DNA of 33,572 nucleotides from Pedobacter borealis DSM 19626 (GTDB lineage Bacteria > Bacteroidota > Bacteroidia > Sphingobacteriales > Sphingobacteriaceae). This document shows positions 1 through 8,130 of the stretch, piece after piece. The number at the start of each line of letters is the position of its first letter. Position 1 is the first letter of the stretch. Under the pieces are notes generated by a model that was given only the letters and a program-made list of their open reading frames with translations, had not been told where the DNA came from and did not search any database. The position numbers and the translations under genes are program-made. The stretch spans positions 1-33,572 of the forward strand of contig NZ_JAUG01000054.1 of NCBI RefSeq assembly GCF_000708285.2, in the 5' to 3' direction.

Positions 1-42
1 CTCATTTTGTGGCGTTTTAATCAAGTTTTCTGTTAAGACGGT

Positions 43-97
43 CGTCACCCTGAATTTATTTCAGGGTCTTTCACGCTAAAAAGATGCTGAAATAAAT
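43..97. repeat. Palindromic interspersed repeat, compact copy
   Basis: Two hairpins stand side by side. CCCTGAA (48-54) pairs with TTCAGGG (60-66), and GCTGAA (76-81) pairs with TTCAGC (87-92). The cores are reverse complements of each other, so the whole element can also fold as one long palindrome bounded by CGTC and GACG. A related, interrupted copy lies at 8293-8379 on the other strand. It resembles the short REP-like or MITE-like elements scattered in Sphingobacteriaceae genomes. No transposase is nearby. Confidence 0.6.
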
Positions 98-329
98 TCA
101 GCAGGACGATAAAGCGGGATTAGGCGTAAATAAGATATAATTTTCAGCAAATAATTATCGAACTCAGGTCGTTAGGTTTATAGTATCCATTCTCCACGAT
201 CAAAAAAGCATAGGTTTTGGTTAAATTTGAGGTAGTTTAGTTTTTGATATCATTGAATCTTTATCGTGGTGAAATATTTTCAACAAAAATTTAGCCTAAT
301 GATTAACATTTAACCTAAAAACCCTACCC
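98..329. other. Non-coding upstream region
   Basis: I see no convincing gene between the palindromic repeat and the lipoprotein gene at 330. The stretch is AT-rich and contains the GTAGTTTAGnnTTTG motif described separately, so it most likely carries the promoter of the protease gene. Long minus-strand reading frames entering from 949 are shadows of that gene. Confidence 0.5.
232..246 (+). promoter_or_regulatory. Repeated GTAGTTTAGnnTTTG motif, copy 1
   Basis: GTAGTTTAG, two bases, then TTTG; TTGA follows six bases later (253-256). The same arrangement occurs at 1583 and 12387. The surrounding 67 bases (209-275) align without gaps to 1560-1626, about three quarters identical by eye. A TTG at 217-219 lies 18 bases before the TAG, so the motif could be a promoter with a widened -7 element, or a regulator site. 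It sits about 85 bases before the start codon of the protease gene. Confidence 0.45.
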
Positions 330-1379
330 ATGAAAAAACTTATTCTTCCATTTTTGATTATTTTATTTGTTAGCTGCAAGAAGAGCAAAACAGAGCCTGA
401 AGTTCCTACGCCAGCAACCACAACTACCGTATATAATTTTGACAGCGATAGCAATTCCAGCTTGATGTTTACAGACGGAGAATCTATGGCACAGCTTACC
501 TCAGAAGCAAGGCGGTATGAAATTGGCAAAGTTTTGCGCGTGAAAGCCATAAATGCAACCACAATAGAGGTGGCTAATTTTGCGCCGGTTGATATTACTG
601 ATGCCACTATATTGATGACTGTAGAAGGGCAGGCAAAACCGATCAGACTTTTCAAGATCGGAAAGATCAGGGCACATGCTGTCAAGGAGATTAAATATTC
701 TTTTATAGAAGGGAGTACCAAATTTTTGAATGTTGAAGGACAGGAAGTAGATTTAGCACAATATAAAACTACAGGTATTCCAGCCGAAAAGGTATCCTTT
801 GATTTCACAGGAGATACAGAACTGATCAAAAAGCTTAAATCACTGGCTAAACTGAAATGGAAAATTAAGTTCGAAGATTTTGATGTTAATGACGACCCCA
901 CGAATAACTGGAAGGAGAACATTAATGCAAAAGACGTAAGGAGGTTCACTGGTTTGCTGATTAACTTGGCTTATATGCTCCAGGCGGACACAACCCAGAA
1001 AGTATTTTTGGCTGAGCCAATCACGGATAATAATAAAGTTTTAATGACAACTGAGCAGAAACAACAGGCTTTTAATAATATCCTAAATATGCCTACATTG
1101 AATTGTGGTGTTGTGGTGAACGTTTCGGGCCTAGGAGGTGGCAGCACTTTTGGTCTGGCCGAGTACTTGTTACAAAAATATATGACCAGAAATATCTGTT
1201 TCGAATCAATACACGAAATTGGCCATATGATTGGCTTCTCCCACGATTCAAGCATGACTTATCCAACTTCAGATAACAGGGGCGCAGTAGTAGTAACGGG
1301 AAATGTATACCTGGCAATGATTGCGAAAAGTGCGCTTCCTATCAAAACTGACAATTATTACAAACCAACAGATCTGTAA
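330..1379 (+). CDS. Lipoprotein zinc metalloprotease, metzincin-like (HEIGH motif)
   Basis: This 349-residue protein starts with a lipoprotein signal (MKKLILPF...FVSC, lipidated Cys16) followed by a Lys/Ser/Thr/Pro-rich tether, so it should be anchored in a membrane facing the periplasm or outside. Near the C-terminus is a complete extended zinc motif, HEIGHMIGFSH: His295, His299 and His305 as ligands and Glu296 as catalytic base. Met309 in SSMTYP looks like a metzincin Met-turn, although it comes only a few residues after the third His. The family is uncertain; HEIGH recalls the M57 peptidases. Residues 20-250 show no domain I recognise. The gene stands alone: upstream is a regulatory motif, downstream a strong hairpin terminator, so it is probably monocistronic. 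The substrate is unknown. Confidence 0.75.
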   Translation: MKKLILPFLIILFVSCKKSKTEPEVPTPATTTTVYNFDSDSNSSLMFTDGESMAQLTSEARRYEIGKVLRVKAINATTIEVANFAPVDITDATILMTVEGQAKPIRLFKIGKIRAHAVKEIKYSFIEGSTKFLNVEGQEVDLAQYKTTGIPAEKVSFDFTGDTELIKKLKSLAKLKWKIKFEDFDVNDDPTNNWKENINAKDVRRFTGLLINLAYMLQADTTQKVFLAEPITDNNKVLMTTEQKQQAFNNILNMPTLNCGVVVNVSGLGGGSTFGLAEYLLQKYMTRNICFESIHEIGHMIGFSHDSSMTYPTSDNRGAVVVTGNVYLAMIAKSALPIKTDNYYKPTDL

Positions 1380-1455
1380 AACCGAAACAGTTAGCGGAGT
1401 CTTTATTTGATAGCTGTTTAAACTTTAGTGCTTTCGAGGATTTATTTTTTTATTT

Positions 1456-1536
1456 AAAGCCGAAAAACTGTGCTGCCATCATAATCAATTGTTTAAAGAT
1501 TGATTTTTTTGGTAGCACAGTTTTGAGGCTTTTGCT
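1456..1536. terminator. Strong hairpin terminator after the metalloprotease gene
   Basis: A long stem pairs 1464-1478 (AAAACTGTGCTGCCA) with 1510-1524 with one G-T pair. AGCC (1458-1461) and GGCT (1527-1530) extend it, and an inner stem AATCAA (1483-1488) pairs with TTGATT (1500-1505). Runs of T and A lie on both sides, so it may work in both directions. It separates the protease gene from the operon at 1632. Confidence 0.65.
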
Positions 1537-1582
1537 TTATGGGGCATTTGCGAAAAAAACATAGGTATTAGTTAAGTTAAGG

Positions 1583-1597
1583 GTAGTTTAGATTTTG
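1583..1597 (+). promoter_or_regulatory. Repeated GTAGTTTAGnnTTTG motif, copy 2
   Basis: The motif has the same 15-base layout as copy 1, with TTGA six bases later (1604-1607). It ends 34 bases before the ATG of the secreted helical protein, which suits a promoter or operator for the whole 1632-8057 operon. The position matching the copy-1 TTG reads TTA here. Confidence 0.45.
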
Positions 1598-1631
1598 CCA
1601 AAATTGAACCTTTACAGGGACGAAATTAATT

Positions 1632-3950
1632 ATGAGCATGAAGAACTTAAAAGTATGGTCGATCTGTTTTTTTACGCTAAGCCTTAGTGTTCCTTCTATT
1701 GCTCAACAACCGGTTAATCAATTATTGAAGAATTTACACGGTTCTTTAAAAATGTCAGTGAAAGAATTTAACGGAACTGATTTATTAAGCGAACATATTT
1801 TTCATAAAAATCTCCTTCAAACTAAAACAGGCAGCTGGGCTTTGGAGGTTAAAACAACAAGTCCCCCAAAGCAGCGGGATGTTATAGAAGCGGTTGCTTC
1901 CTTCCGATTGAATAGCGGTGTGGCAAAATCTACTGCAGTGGCTGTTTCATTCGATTTTAGCAAGTGGAACCCTAAAAATTATGTGCTTGTTCCCGCTGCG
2001 GTATATAACAGCAACCGATATAGATCAATCGGTAATGGTTATAATCCGGATTATCCAAAGGATATGTATTACAATCCCAAGGTACCGCTTACCATCTCCA
2101 ATAATCCAAGGCTTTCTATTGAAGATGGAAAAGCATCACTTGTTGAGCTACAGAGCGGTAATATGGCGACTCCAGCCATGTGTTTTTATTCAGAGACAGA
2201 AAAGAAAGGTTTTATTGTGCTTACCGAGCAGTTGACAAAATTGGGTGCCAACGGCTTAACGATTAGTGAAACTGCAAAAAAAGATAGCTGCTCGTTCAGT
2301 GTTTCGGCACCTGCTGTGCGCAAAATGGCCGCGGGATTTGGCGATTTTCATCTAAGCGGAGATCTTGCTCCAGACTGGAAACAAGGCGATGAAGTGGAAC
2401 TGAAGTTCAGGGTGTATGTATTTAATGCCGAAAATATCCCGGCACTCTTAAAGAAATTTATGAAAGTGCGCAAAAGCCTTTCAGGCTTAAATCATCCGCG
2501 CAATTTATTGCCAATGAGCAAAACTTTTGAATTGGCTACCAATATATGCAAGGGCAATTTTGTGCAGGTAGAAGCGGGTTCTTATTATCTGCCAGAAAAT
2601 AATAAAAATTTTCAGCTGGGCTGGGTGAGTGGAATGATGAATACCTATCCGATGTTGGCTTTGAATGATAAAAAGGAACGGGAAAGAGTGATGGCCGAAC
2701 TGGATTTTGTGGTAACTAAACTCCAGGGGAAAAGCGGATACTTTTTTGGAGGGATCAAGGCAACAGGTGAGCTTATCCCCGAAAAAATGTCACCAAACTT
2801 TAAACCTGTACAAGCCATGGTGCGAAAGAATGCAGATGCACTGCTCTGGCTAACCAAACACCTGTTATTGTTAAAGGCAGAGGGTTATGGCGCCAGTATT
2901 AAGCCTGAATGGGAAAACGCCACAAGAAATTTGGCTGCGGCTTTTGTCCGTACCTGGAAAAAGGATGGTGAATTTGGACAGTACATTGTTCCCGAAACCG
3001 GAGAAATTGCTGTATATAATTCAACAGGGGGAGCAATCGTGCCTGCAGGTTTAGCTATGGCCTCCGATTATTTCAAGGAGAAAGAATGGATGGAGGTAGC
3101 GGCAAATGCTGCAAAATTTTATTACAAAAGAGATGTAGAAAAGCAGGGATTAACCGGGGGGCATTGCGGCGACATATCACAGGATGCAGATGCTGAATCT
3201 ACATTTGGGTTTTTAGAATCATTAATGGCCCTGTACTATTACACCGGACAAAAGGAATGGTTAGACCGGGCAGAGGTTCAGGTGGCACTAGGGGCATCCT
3301 GGGTATTTTCTTACGATCCGGTTTTTCCACCAAAAAGTGCAATTGGAGGTTTAAAAAGTAATATGGCTGGTGCCATTTGGGCAAGTATTCAAAACAAACA
3401 TGCTGCCCCAGGCATCTGTACGGCCTCTGGCGATTATATCTTCAAGTTATTCAGGGCAACGGGAAATGTGCTGTATGCCGACCTGATCAGGGATATTCAG
3501 CATGCCCATGCCGAGGCAATAAATATGCCCGGACATATCACAACCAATTACCTGATCGGCTCTTCCATGGAAAGGATTCAATTGAGCGATGCGGAAGGAA
3601 AGGGTAGTATTGGTAACTTTATACAAACACGTAATTCCTGGACCGAAACAAACGGTATGCTGATGGCCCTCGAAATACCGGGAATTTACCTGAATGTGGA
3701 TACGAAGAAGCTGTACGTTTTTGATCATGTTAATGCCCAGCTCCTGTCTGGTGATGGTTCCGGGATGATTTTAAAGCTCCAAAATTCTACCCAATATGAC
3801 GCCGATGTATCGGTTATGGCAGAAACAGAAAAAGAGAAACTAAAGCCGATGGGCTATACCGCATTTTTAGGTTGGCCTAAAGTTAAGGTTAAAGCAGGCG
3901 AAACCATTCAGGTAAAAATTAGCCCTTCAAACGGCATTACAGTTTTATAG
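1632..3950 (+). CDS. Secreted (alpha/alpha)-barrel-type protein, putative glycosidase or lyase of unknown family
   Basis: The protein has 772 residues with a Sec signal at the N-terminus (cleavage likely after SIAQQ). ATG at 1632 or the in-frame ATG at 1638 are both possible; the second gives the more usual MKN start. Residues of about 40-290 look like a beta-sandwich. From about 300 to 690 the pattern is repeated amphipathic helices joined by Gly/Trp/Tyr-rich loops, as in six-hairpin glycosidases and polysaccharide lyases. GGHCGDISQDADAE, near residues 515-528, is a likely active-site loop rich in His and Asp. A short beta-rich tail follows. I do not recognise the family. It is the first gene of an operon with a sugar dehydrogenase, dehydratase-like protein, symporter and mutarotase, so it probably releases the sugar those proteins handle. 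Confidence 0.6.
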   Translation: MSMKNLKVWSICFFTLSLSVPSIAQQPVNQLLKNLHGSLKMSVKEFNGTDLLSEHIFHKNLLQTKTGSWALEVKTTSPPKQRDVIEAVASFRLNSGVAKSTAVAVSFDFSKWNPKNYVLVPAAVYNSNRYRSIGNGYNPDYPKDMYYNPKVPLTISNNPRLSIEDGKASLVELQSGNMATPAMCFYSETEKKGFIVLTEQLTKLGANGLTISETAKKDSCSFSVSAPAVRKMAAGFGDFHLSGDLAPDWKQGDEVELKFRVYVFNAENIPALLKKFMKVRKSLSGLNHPRNLLPMSKTFELATNICKGNFVQVEAGSYYLPENNKNFQLGWVSGMMNTYPMLALNDKKERERVMAELDFVVTKLQGKSGYFFGGIKATGELIPEKMSPNFKPVQAMVRKNADALLWLTKHLLLLKAEGYGASIKPEWENATRNLAAAFVRTWKKDGEFGQYIVPETGEIAVYNSTGGAIVPAGLAMASDYFKEKEWMEVAANAAKFYYKRDVEKQGLTGGHCGDISQDADAESTFGFLESLMALYYYTGQKEWLDRAEVQVALGASWVFSYDPVFPPKSAIGGLKSNMAGAIWASIQNKHAAPGICTASGDYIFKLFRATGNVLYADLIRDIQHAHAEAINMPGHITTNYLIGSSMERIQLSDAEGKGSIGNFIQTRNSWTETNGMLMALEIPGIYLNVDTKKLYVFDHVNAQLLSGDGSGMILKLQNSTQYDADVSVMAETEKEKLKPMGYTAFLGWPKVKVKAGETIQVKISPSNGITVL

Positions 3951-3978
3951 GTAACATATTATTGTCAATAATTAAATA

Positions 3979-4872
3979 ATGACAGGCTCAGTAATAGACA
4001 ATGTAATTTTGGGAACTGCTGCCTTGGGCGGGATCTGGGGGAAGATTCGACCTGAGGAATCGGCTGTAACCATTTTTTCAGCGCTCGAACAAGGCATTCA
4101 AGCCATAGATACGGCACCGGCATATGGCGATGCCGAAGATATATTGGGGCAGGTGCTCCGCCTATGGGAAGGTAAGCGCCCACAGATCAGCACCAAAGTT
4201 GGGCGTAAGAAATGTTATGCTGTTGACGATGGTGACTATGATTTTAGCCCTGAAGGAATGTTGAGAAGTGTAGAAAACAGCTTAGAAACACTTGGAATCC
4301 CTACTATCGATATCCTTTTTCTTCATGATCCAGATGCTATTATTCAGTCCGATATAGAAGAAGTTTTAAAGCAATTGGAATATTTTAAGCATATGGGTTA
4401 TGCAAAAAAAATTGGCTTAGGCGGAAATCCGCCGCAATGGCTAGAACCCTATCTTCAATCAGATCTCTTCGAGGTAATTATGGGCTTTAACCAGCTTAAT
4501 GCCTGCAATATTGAAGCTTTGGATACGATCATTCCTTTTTGCGCCCAAAACAATAAAACATATTATGCGGCAAGCCCTTTGAATATGGGGCTTCTTGGGG
4601 CTAAATTTTCTGAATTTACAGCCTCTCCACCGTATTGGCTTGATTTGGATAGTGTAGCACAGGCTAAAAAGATAAATACAATTGCCGAGAAGTACCATAT
4701 GCCGCTCCATGAACTGGCCCATCGATTTCTTTTTACAATTGAGGGGGAGTTTAAAGTGGTTATGGGCGCAACAGATAAAAAACAGTTAACAGATACAATT
4801 AAGGCAATAGAGAAAGGTCGATTGTCTCCAGAAGTATATGCTGAGGTACTTAAAACGCTAAATCAACGATAG
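3979..4872 (+). CDS. Aldo/keto reductase, probable aldose (fucose/galactose-type) dehydrogenase
   Basis: The 297-residue cytoplasmic protein has the full aldo/keto reductase catalytic set: Asp44 and Tyr49 in AIDTAPAYGDAE, Lys73 in STKVGRKK, and His116 in LFLHDPD. The C-terminal VVMGATDKKQL segment fits the NAD(P)-phosphate-binding end of the barrel. The compact length and the DTAPAYG form resemble bacterial D-threo-aldose (L-fucose) and L-galactose dehydrogenases, which oxidise an aldose to its lactone. The gene lies 28 bases after the secreted helical protein, and its stop codon directly touches the ATG of the enolase-superfamily gene, suggesting translational coupling. The context (mutarotase, acid-sugar dehydratase-like protein) supports aldose oxidation. 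The exact sugar cannot be told from sequence. Confidence 0.82.
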   Translation: MTGSVIDNVILGTAALGGIWGKIRPEESAVTIFSALEQGIQAIDTAPAYGDAEDILGQVLRLWEGKRPQISTKVGRKKCYAVDDGDYDFSPEGMLRSVENSLETLGIPTIDILFLHDPDAIIQSDIEEVLKQLEYFKHMGYAKKIGLGGNPPQWLEPYLQSDLFEVIMGFNQLNACNIEALDTIIPFCAQNNKTYYAASPLNMGLLGAKFSEFTASPPYWLDLDSVAQAKKINTIAEKYHMPLHELAHRFLFTIEGEFKVVMGATDKKQLTDTIKAIEKGRLSPEVYAEVLKTLNQR

Positions 4873-6045
4873 ATGTATAATATAGACAACGAGATTTTTG
4901 ATATAAAAAAGATTCGGATAAGGGTTTTAGAAAAGGTTAAAGCCATAACTCCATTTCAGGATGCTACTATGGGCCCGTTCCCGCACTATTCGATATCCAT
5001 TATTACCATTGAGGATGCAGACGGAAATATTGGAGAGGCACCCATATACAACAGCTATACCAATATACTGGAGACATGCCTGTTTCCCATATTATTCCAT
5101 AGTAAAGGTATGCCTTATCAGGAATTTTATCCAAAATTATACTGGTCTATCCGGAATGAAGGATTTAAGGGAGCCGCCTCGGCCTTGCTGGGCCAGATTG
5201 ATATGGCGCTGTACGATTTAGCCGCCAGACGCAAAAAAGTTCCCTTACACCAATACATAGGAGCCCTTCGCAGCGATGTGAAAATGTATGGAAGCGGTGG
5301 GGGAACAAATTATAGCCTGAAAGAATTGGAAACAGAAGCTGGCTTATTTATAGATGCTGGGGTTGATTGTTACAAAATGAAGGTGGGAAAGGATTTTGGG
5401 AAGAAGTTGAATGAAGATATAGAACGGGTAAAATTTGTAAAAAACCTCCTTGGGCCTAAAATTAAGCTTGCTGTAGATGCCAATCAGATTTGGTCTTGTG
5501 CCCAGGTATTTACATTTATCGATGCCGTTGGAGAAGAAAATATTCATTGGCTGGAAGAACCGATCCATTCGGCCGCTTACGATCAGATTGAGTTGCTCTG
5601 TGGTAAAACCGCTCTTACCATAGCTTATGGGGAATCAGAAAGAACCTCGAAAATTTTCAGGACATTGGTAAATAGCGGAGTGAAGCATTTGCAGCCTGTT
5701 CCTACGCAGTTGGGCGGCATTAAAGAATGGTTAGAAATAAGAGATCTTTGCGAAACAGAAAAACTACAGTTTTCTTCGGGGGGATATTCGCTATATTCAA
5801 CCTTCTTAATGACCACCGCGAACAACAATGCCATGATTGAATACCTGTATGCTATTATGTATGGACTGGAAAGATATTTTCTGGTTAAGCCGCAATGGAA
5901 GAACGGCAGATTTTTTCTCCCTGAAATAGAAGGACTACCGGTAAGGATTGATTGGGAATATTGTAAAAAAGAAAATAAGATCATCCGGGAGCAGTTATGG
6001 GAACAACAAGATGTTCCGAAATATGCCCCCGTTGTATCCATGTAA
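4873..6045 (+). CDS. Enolase-superfamily (mandelate racemase/muconate lactonizing) protein, putative sugar-acid dehydratase
   Basis: The 390-residue protein has the N-terminal capping domain and (beta/alpha)7-beta barrel of this superfamily. Visible sites are the KxK acid/base pair Lys168-Met-Lys170, and metal ligands Asp202 (VDANQ), Glu228 (WLEEP) and Glu254 (YGES). After the sixth strand, where the dehydratases have Asp in LQPD, this protein has Val276 (LQPVPTQLGG). The catalytic His region further on reads FSSGGYS (about 300-306), with no His. The Asp-His dyad of mandelate racemase and fuconate or rhamnonate dehydratases is therefore missing. By context it should act on the sugar acid made by the neighbouring dehydrogenase, but the chemistry may differ: epimerase, cycloisomerase, or a dehydratase relying on KxK. 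ATG follows the previous stop with no gap. Confidence 0.8.
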   Translation: MYNIDNEIFDIKKIRIRVLEKVKAITPFQDATMGPFPHYSISIITIEDADGNIGEAPIYNSYTNILETCLFPILFHSKGMPYQEFYPKLYWSIRNEGFKGAASALLGQIDMALYDLAARRKKVPLHQYIGALRSDVKMYGSGGGTNYSLKELETEAGLFIDAGVDCYKMKVGKDFGKKLNEDIERVKFVKNLLGPKIKLAVDANQIWSCAQVFTFIDAVGEENIHWLEEPIHSAAYDQIELLCGKTALTIAYGESERTSKIFRTLVNSGVKHLQPVPTQLGGIKEWLEIRDLCETEKLQFSSGGYSLYSTFLMTTANNNAMIEYLYAIMYGLERYFLVKPQWKNGRFFLPEIEGLPVRIDWEYCKKENKIIREQLWEQQDVPKYAPVVSM

Positions 6046-6059
6046 AAAAAGAACCAGAA

Positions 6060-7619
6060 GTGAGTTTATCATTCAACTATATAGATTATTTAATTTTGGG
6101 CCTTTACGCCCTCGTCTTATTCTTTGTTGGCTTCCGCTTTAGTAAAAAGGGAAAAAATGATGAAGATATTTTTTTAGGTGGACGAAGCCTGAAATGGTGG
6201 CAGATCGGCTTTTCTATGTTTAGCGCAAATGCCGGCCCGATGATGTTGATCGGTTTTGCTGGCATTGGTTTTTCACATGGCATTGTGGGCAGTAATTTCG
6301 AATTATTGGCCTGGATATTTTTAATGTTATTATCCATGGTTTTTCTGCCTTATTATCTTAAAGCCAAAATATCTACTATCCCACAGTTTTTAAAGATCCG
6401 TTTCGGTAACCGGTCCTATAATTTTCTGGTTATCTATAGCCTGATTTCGATATTGGTGGTATGGCTTGGAAGCGCCCTTTATGCCGGAGGCCTGCTCATT
6501 TCAGGGGTATTTGATTGTCCGTTATTTACCGCAATTATCATAATCGCATTTGTGGCAACAAGTTTTACCGCTATTGGTGGTTTGAAGGCGGTGGTACGTA
6601 CCGGTATTTTTCAATCCATCATTATTATTATTTCTTCTATCGTACTTACCTTTTTGGGTTTTCAGAAAATTGGAAGCATAGATGCTTTGGTTAACCAGAC
6701 ACCAGAATCTTATTGGAAACTTTTTCTGCCGGCATCACACCCGGAATACTCATGGGTGTCGATTGTTTTAGGTTATCCGGTTGTCGCAATTTATTATTGG
6801 TGTGCAGATCAGACTATTGTGCAAAAGATGTTGGCCGCGAAAAATTTAAAAGAAGGACAATACGGAGCTTTGTTTATCGGCACGCTTAAAATAATAATGC
6901 CGATCATATTTATTCTTCCAGGTGTAATGTGTTATGTTTTATTTAAAGATACGGCGCAGCCTGATACGGCTTATATTACCATGATTAAAAGGCTGATGCC
7001 GCATGGTCTGCTCGGCTTAAGCATTGCCGCATTGATTGCTGCCTTGATAGATACGGTATCTTCGAGTCTAAATGCCTTCTGTACCGTTTTTACTTTGGAT
7101 GTTGTTCCGCAGTTTAAACCACTTACTCAGAAACAACAGATAAAAATGGGTAAATGGATTACCATTGTGGCTGCAGTTGCCGGGGTTGGTATTGCTATGC
7201 TTTTTTCTTATTCGGGCAAAAACTTTTTCGAATTAAGCCAGGGCCTTGTTTCCATTCTTTCGCCACCATTGGCGGTAGTGTTTCTGGCCGGAGTCATCTG
7301 GAAGCGTGTAAACAGCATTTCAGTAGAAACGGTGCTTTATGGCGGAGGTTTCCTCTGTTTAGTGCTAGGTACCTGTCACGTATTAAATTATCCATACAAA
7401 GGATATTGGCCACATTTTTTGCTATTATCATTTTATATATTTATGGCGTTAAGTGTTGTTATTGTGGTGTTAACATTAATTACAAAACCACCAGTGGTAC
7501 AGGTACAGCCATCACTTCTCGAAACTAAAACTCAGGTAGCCGACAGCTCAAAACCAATATGGTTAAGGTGGCTCTGCCTGGCAGTGATCATGATTTTTAT
7601 TTATTTACTTTTCAACTAA
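6060..7619 (+). CDS. Sodium/solute symporter (SSS family), sugar or sugar-acid uptake
   Basis: This is an integral inner-membrane protein of 519 residues from the GTG at 6060, with many hydrophobic spans (about 14 expected). The N-terminus (FNYIDYLILGLYALVLF), the FLGGRSLKWWQIGFSMFSAN segment and the WLGSALYAGGLLI helix are typical of sodium:glucose/solute symporters. An ATG at 5997 would add 21 hydrophilic, Cys-rich residues and overlap the upstream gene by 49 bases. The GTG gives a normal symporter start 14 bases after the previous stop, so I prefer it. It probably brings the sugar, or its oxidised product, into the cell for the dehydrogenase and dehydratase-like proteins of the same operon. 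The ligand is not deducible. Confidence 0.88.
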   Translation: MSLSFNYIDYLILGLYALVLFFVGFRFSKKGKNDEDIFLGGRSLKWWQIGFSMFSANAGPMMLIGFAGIGFSHGIVGSNFELLAWIFLMLLSMVFLPYYLKAKISTIPQFLKIRFGNRSYNFLVIYSLISILVVWLGSALYAGGLLISGVFDCPLFTAIIIIAFVATSFTAIGGLKAVVRTGIFQSIIIIISSIVLTFLGFQKIGSIDALVNQTPESYWKLFLPASHPEYSWVSIVLGYPVVAIYYWCADQTIVQKMLAAKNLKEGQYGALFIGTLKIIMPIIFILPGVMCYVLFKDTAQPDTAYITMIKRLMPHGLLGLSIAALIAALIDTVSSSLNAFCTVFTLDVVPQFKPLTQKQQIKMGKWITIVAAVAGVGIAMLFSYSGKNFFELSQGLVSILSPPLAVVFLAGVIWKRVNSISVETVLYGGGFLCLVLGTCHVLNYPYKGYWPHFLLLSFYIFMALSVVIVVLTLITKPPVVQVQPSLLETKTQVADSSKPIWLRWLCLAVIMIFIYLLFN

Positions 7620-7625
7620 ATCAAA

Positions 7626-8057
7626 ATGAAAAATGTATTCCTTCTGGTTATATGCGTAATTTTTGGATGTGCCTTTTTAGGCTGCTCTTATCCGGGTCAT
7701 GAAGGTAAAGAGGTTGAATATGCCGAAAAAGTATTTGTGGTGAACACGGTTGATAATCAAAAAAAATTGCAGGAATACTTGCAGTATCACAAGAATATAT
7801 GGCCAGAGGTAGAGGGAGGGTTTAAAAAAGCTGGATTTAAAAGCATTAGCCTATACCGTTTTAACGATCTTATTGTAATGCGGGTTACTTTTCCAAAAGG
7901 TGCCGATCTAAATAAAATGAGCCAGTTGTCTGAATCTTTTAGCCCACGCTGCGCCGAATGGAATAAATTAATGAATAACTATCAGAAGGGCGTTAATGGC
8001 ACTTTACCAGGGCAGAAATGGGTTGAGGTTATTCCTTTTTATAAGTTCAGTAACTAA
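7626..8057 (+). CDS. Exported RhaM-like L-rhamnose/L-fucose mutarotase, lipoprotein
   Basis: The 143-residue protein has a lipoprotein signal peptide (MKNVFLLV...AFLGC, Cys20 lipidated). The mature part matches the small alpha/beta-barrel mutarotase family typified by RhaM (DUF718): YLQYHKNIWPEV with His54 as likely acid/base, then GFKSISLYRFNDLIVMRV. Such enzymes interconvert the anomers of L-rhamnose or L-fucose. Known RhaM proteins are cytoplasmic, so a membrane-anchored exported form is unusual; it would supply the anomer the transporter prefers. The gene starts six bases after the symporter stop and ends the operon. The neighbours fit a fucose- or rhamnose-like sugar better than glucose. 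Confidence 0.8.
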   Translation: MKNVFLLVICVIFGCAFLGCSYPGHEGKEVEYAEKVFVVNTVDNQKKLQEYLQYHKNIWPEVEGGFKKAGFKSISLYRFNDLIVMRVTFPKGADLNKMSQLSESFSPRCAEWNKLMNNYQKGVNGTLPGQKWVEVIPFYKFSN

Positions 8058-8130
8058 TAACCTTAGTTCGATTATATTTACACATTGTGATCAATTTTTG
8101 GATTCATTTCCCTAACGCGATCGTCATGAT

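Noticed and set aside
296..949. Long minus-strand frame of 217 codons over the metalloprotease gene
   Set aside because: It overlaps a gene with a clear lipoprotein signal and zinc motif, shows no domain, and has a low-complexity hydrophobic composition expected from antisense reading.
5997..6059. ATG at 5997 as the start of the symporter
   Set aside because: It would add a polar Cys-rich stretch and overlap the preceding gene; the GTG at 6060 gives a family-typical start.
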